Of a stretch of DNA of 12,994 nt, positions 12,611 through 12,994 are shown piece by piece; position 1 is the first letter of the stretch; every line of letters begins with the position of its first letter. Below the pieces are notes generated by a model. The model saw nothing but the letters and a program-made list of their open reading frames with translations. It was not told where the DNA came from and searched no databases. The position numbers and the translations under genes were made by a program. The DNA comes from Desulfoprunum sp. (GTDB lineage: Bacteria; Desulfobacterota; Desulfobulbia; Desulfobulbales; Desulfocapsaceae): NCBI GenBank assembly GCA_030696435.1, contig JAUYSF010000194.1, positions 1 to 12,994 of the forward strand, written 5' to 3'.

Positions 12611-12994
12611 ATGGCACATATTCTCACCGCTCAAAGGGCAAGCGGCATACTCGCCCATATCACCTCCCTTCCCTGCCCTTATGGCATCGGGGACATCGGC
12701 CCGGCCAGTTATTCCTTTCTGGATTATATCAAGGCCTGCGGTCAGAGTTATTGGCAGATCCTGCCTACCGGCCCGACGAATCATCTCTTTGATAATTCAC
12801 CCTACATGAGCACCTCGGCCTTTGCCGGTTCGCCCCTGCTCATCTCACCTGAGCTCCTTTTTCAGGAACATCTCATCACAGAGAGCAGCCTGCAGAACCA
12901 CCCTGAATTCTCCCGCTACCACACTGACTATATCGCAGTTGCCCGCTATAAGACCAGAATTCTCGAAGAGGCCTATAGCAATTTCAACGGCTTT
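12611..12994 (+). CDS. malQ: 4-alpha-glucanotransferase (amylomaltase), N-terminal part
   Basis: Only the first 128 codons are present; the frame is open to the window edge. MalQ (glycoside hydrolase family 77) moves alpha-1,4-glucan segments between maltodextrins, in glycogen or maltodextrin use in the cytoplasm. The visible N-terminus has the family pattern: RASGILAHITSLPCPYGIGD (residues 9-28), SYSFLDYIKACGQSYWQILP with a conserved WQ-LP, then SPYMSTSAFAGSPLLISPE, close to the usual SPY-SAFAGNPLLI. Catalytic residues lie beyond the edge. The ATG has AGGAG 9 nt upstream. A palindrome and a candidate promoter lie directly in front, and the gene diverges from the sigma-factor gene. Confidence 0.9.
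   Translation, partial: MAHILTAQRASGILAHITSLPCPYGIGDIGPASYSFLDYIKACGQSYWQILPTGPTNHLFDNSPYMSTSAFAGSPLLISPELLFQEHLITESSLQNHPEFSRYHTDYIAVARYKTRILEEAYSNFNGF

Noticed and set aside
12572..12784. 70-codon minus-strand frame opposite the start of malQ
   Set aside because: Shadow of the malQ N-terminus, which matches the GH77 pattern in the plus frame.

Overview
This 13 kb window looks like ordinary chromosome from an anaerobic Gram-negative bacterium. My best guess is a sulfur- or metal-reducing member of the Desulfobacterota (Desulfobulbales-like). The basis is a futalosine-type menaquinone operon, an ODP-type di-iron sensor fused to a GGDEF domain, and a structured intergenic repeat of a style I associate with that group. 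The taxonomy is inference; no rRNA or other marker gene is present.

Layout. Positions 1-390 carry no convincing gene but hold a candidate sigma-70 promoter. Positions 391-2217 (+) encode a di-iron metallo-beta-lactamase (ODP) / GAF-like / GGDEF protein, probably an oxygen- or redox-responsive diguanylate cyclase. Positions 2395-4230 (+) are a tight three-gene unit: a shikimate kinase family protein, a YgbA/NosP-family cysteine-rich protein and a TIGR01777 (YfcH-like) epimerase. The space before the convergent purC (4230-4353) is filled by a 124-bp element bounded by 19-nt imperfect inverted repeats.

The minus strand from 10756 down to 4376 is a closely packed operon: mqnE, mqnC, mqnA, ubiX (mqnM-like), ubiA (mqnP-like), a DUF3108 periplasmic protein and purC. 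It makes most of the early and late enzymes of futalosine menaquinone synthesis: chorismate dehydratase, aminofutalosine synthase, dehypoxanthinyl-futalosine cyclase, the flavin prenyltransferase and the prenyltransferase. MqnB/Mtn, MqnD, the UbiD-like MqnL and MenG/UbiE are not in the window. Upstream of it (10815-12152, -) lies a compact RpoD-like sigma factor, separated from mqnE by a strong intrinsic terminator whose U-tract ends 6 nt before mqnE's GTG start.

The 458-bp region between the sigma gene and a divergent, right-truncated malQ (12611 onward, +) is the least ordinary part. On the minus strand it has a perfect extended -10 promoter followed about 200 nt later by an intrinsic-terminator-like hairpin with eight Us. 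This implies either a small RNA or an attenuated long leader for the sigma gene. A possible 27-codon leader ORF, a possible competing antiterminator pairing, two palindromic TCACTTCCGTGA-type repeats exactly 40 bp apart, a nested inverted repeat, and a perfect 10-bp-arm palindrome next to the malQ ribosome binding site are also present. No CRISPR array, tRNA, rRNA, insertion sequence or prophage gene was seen.
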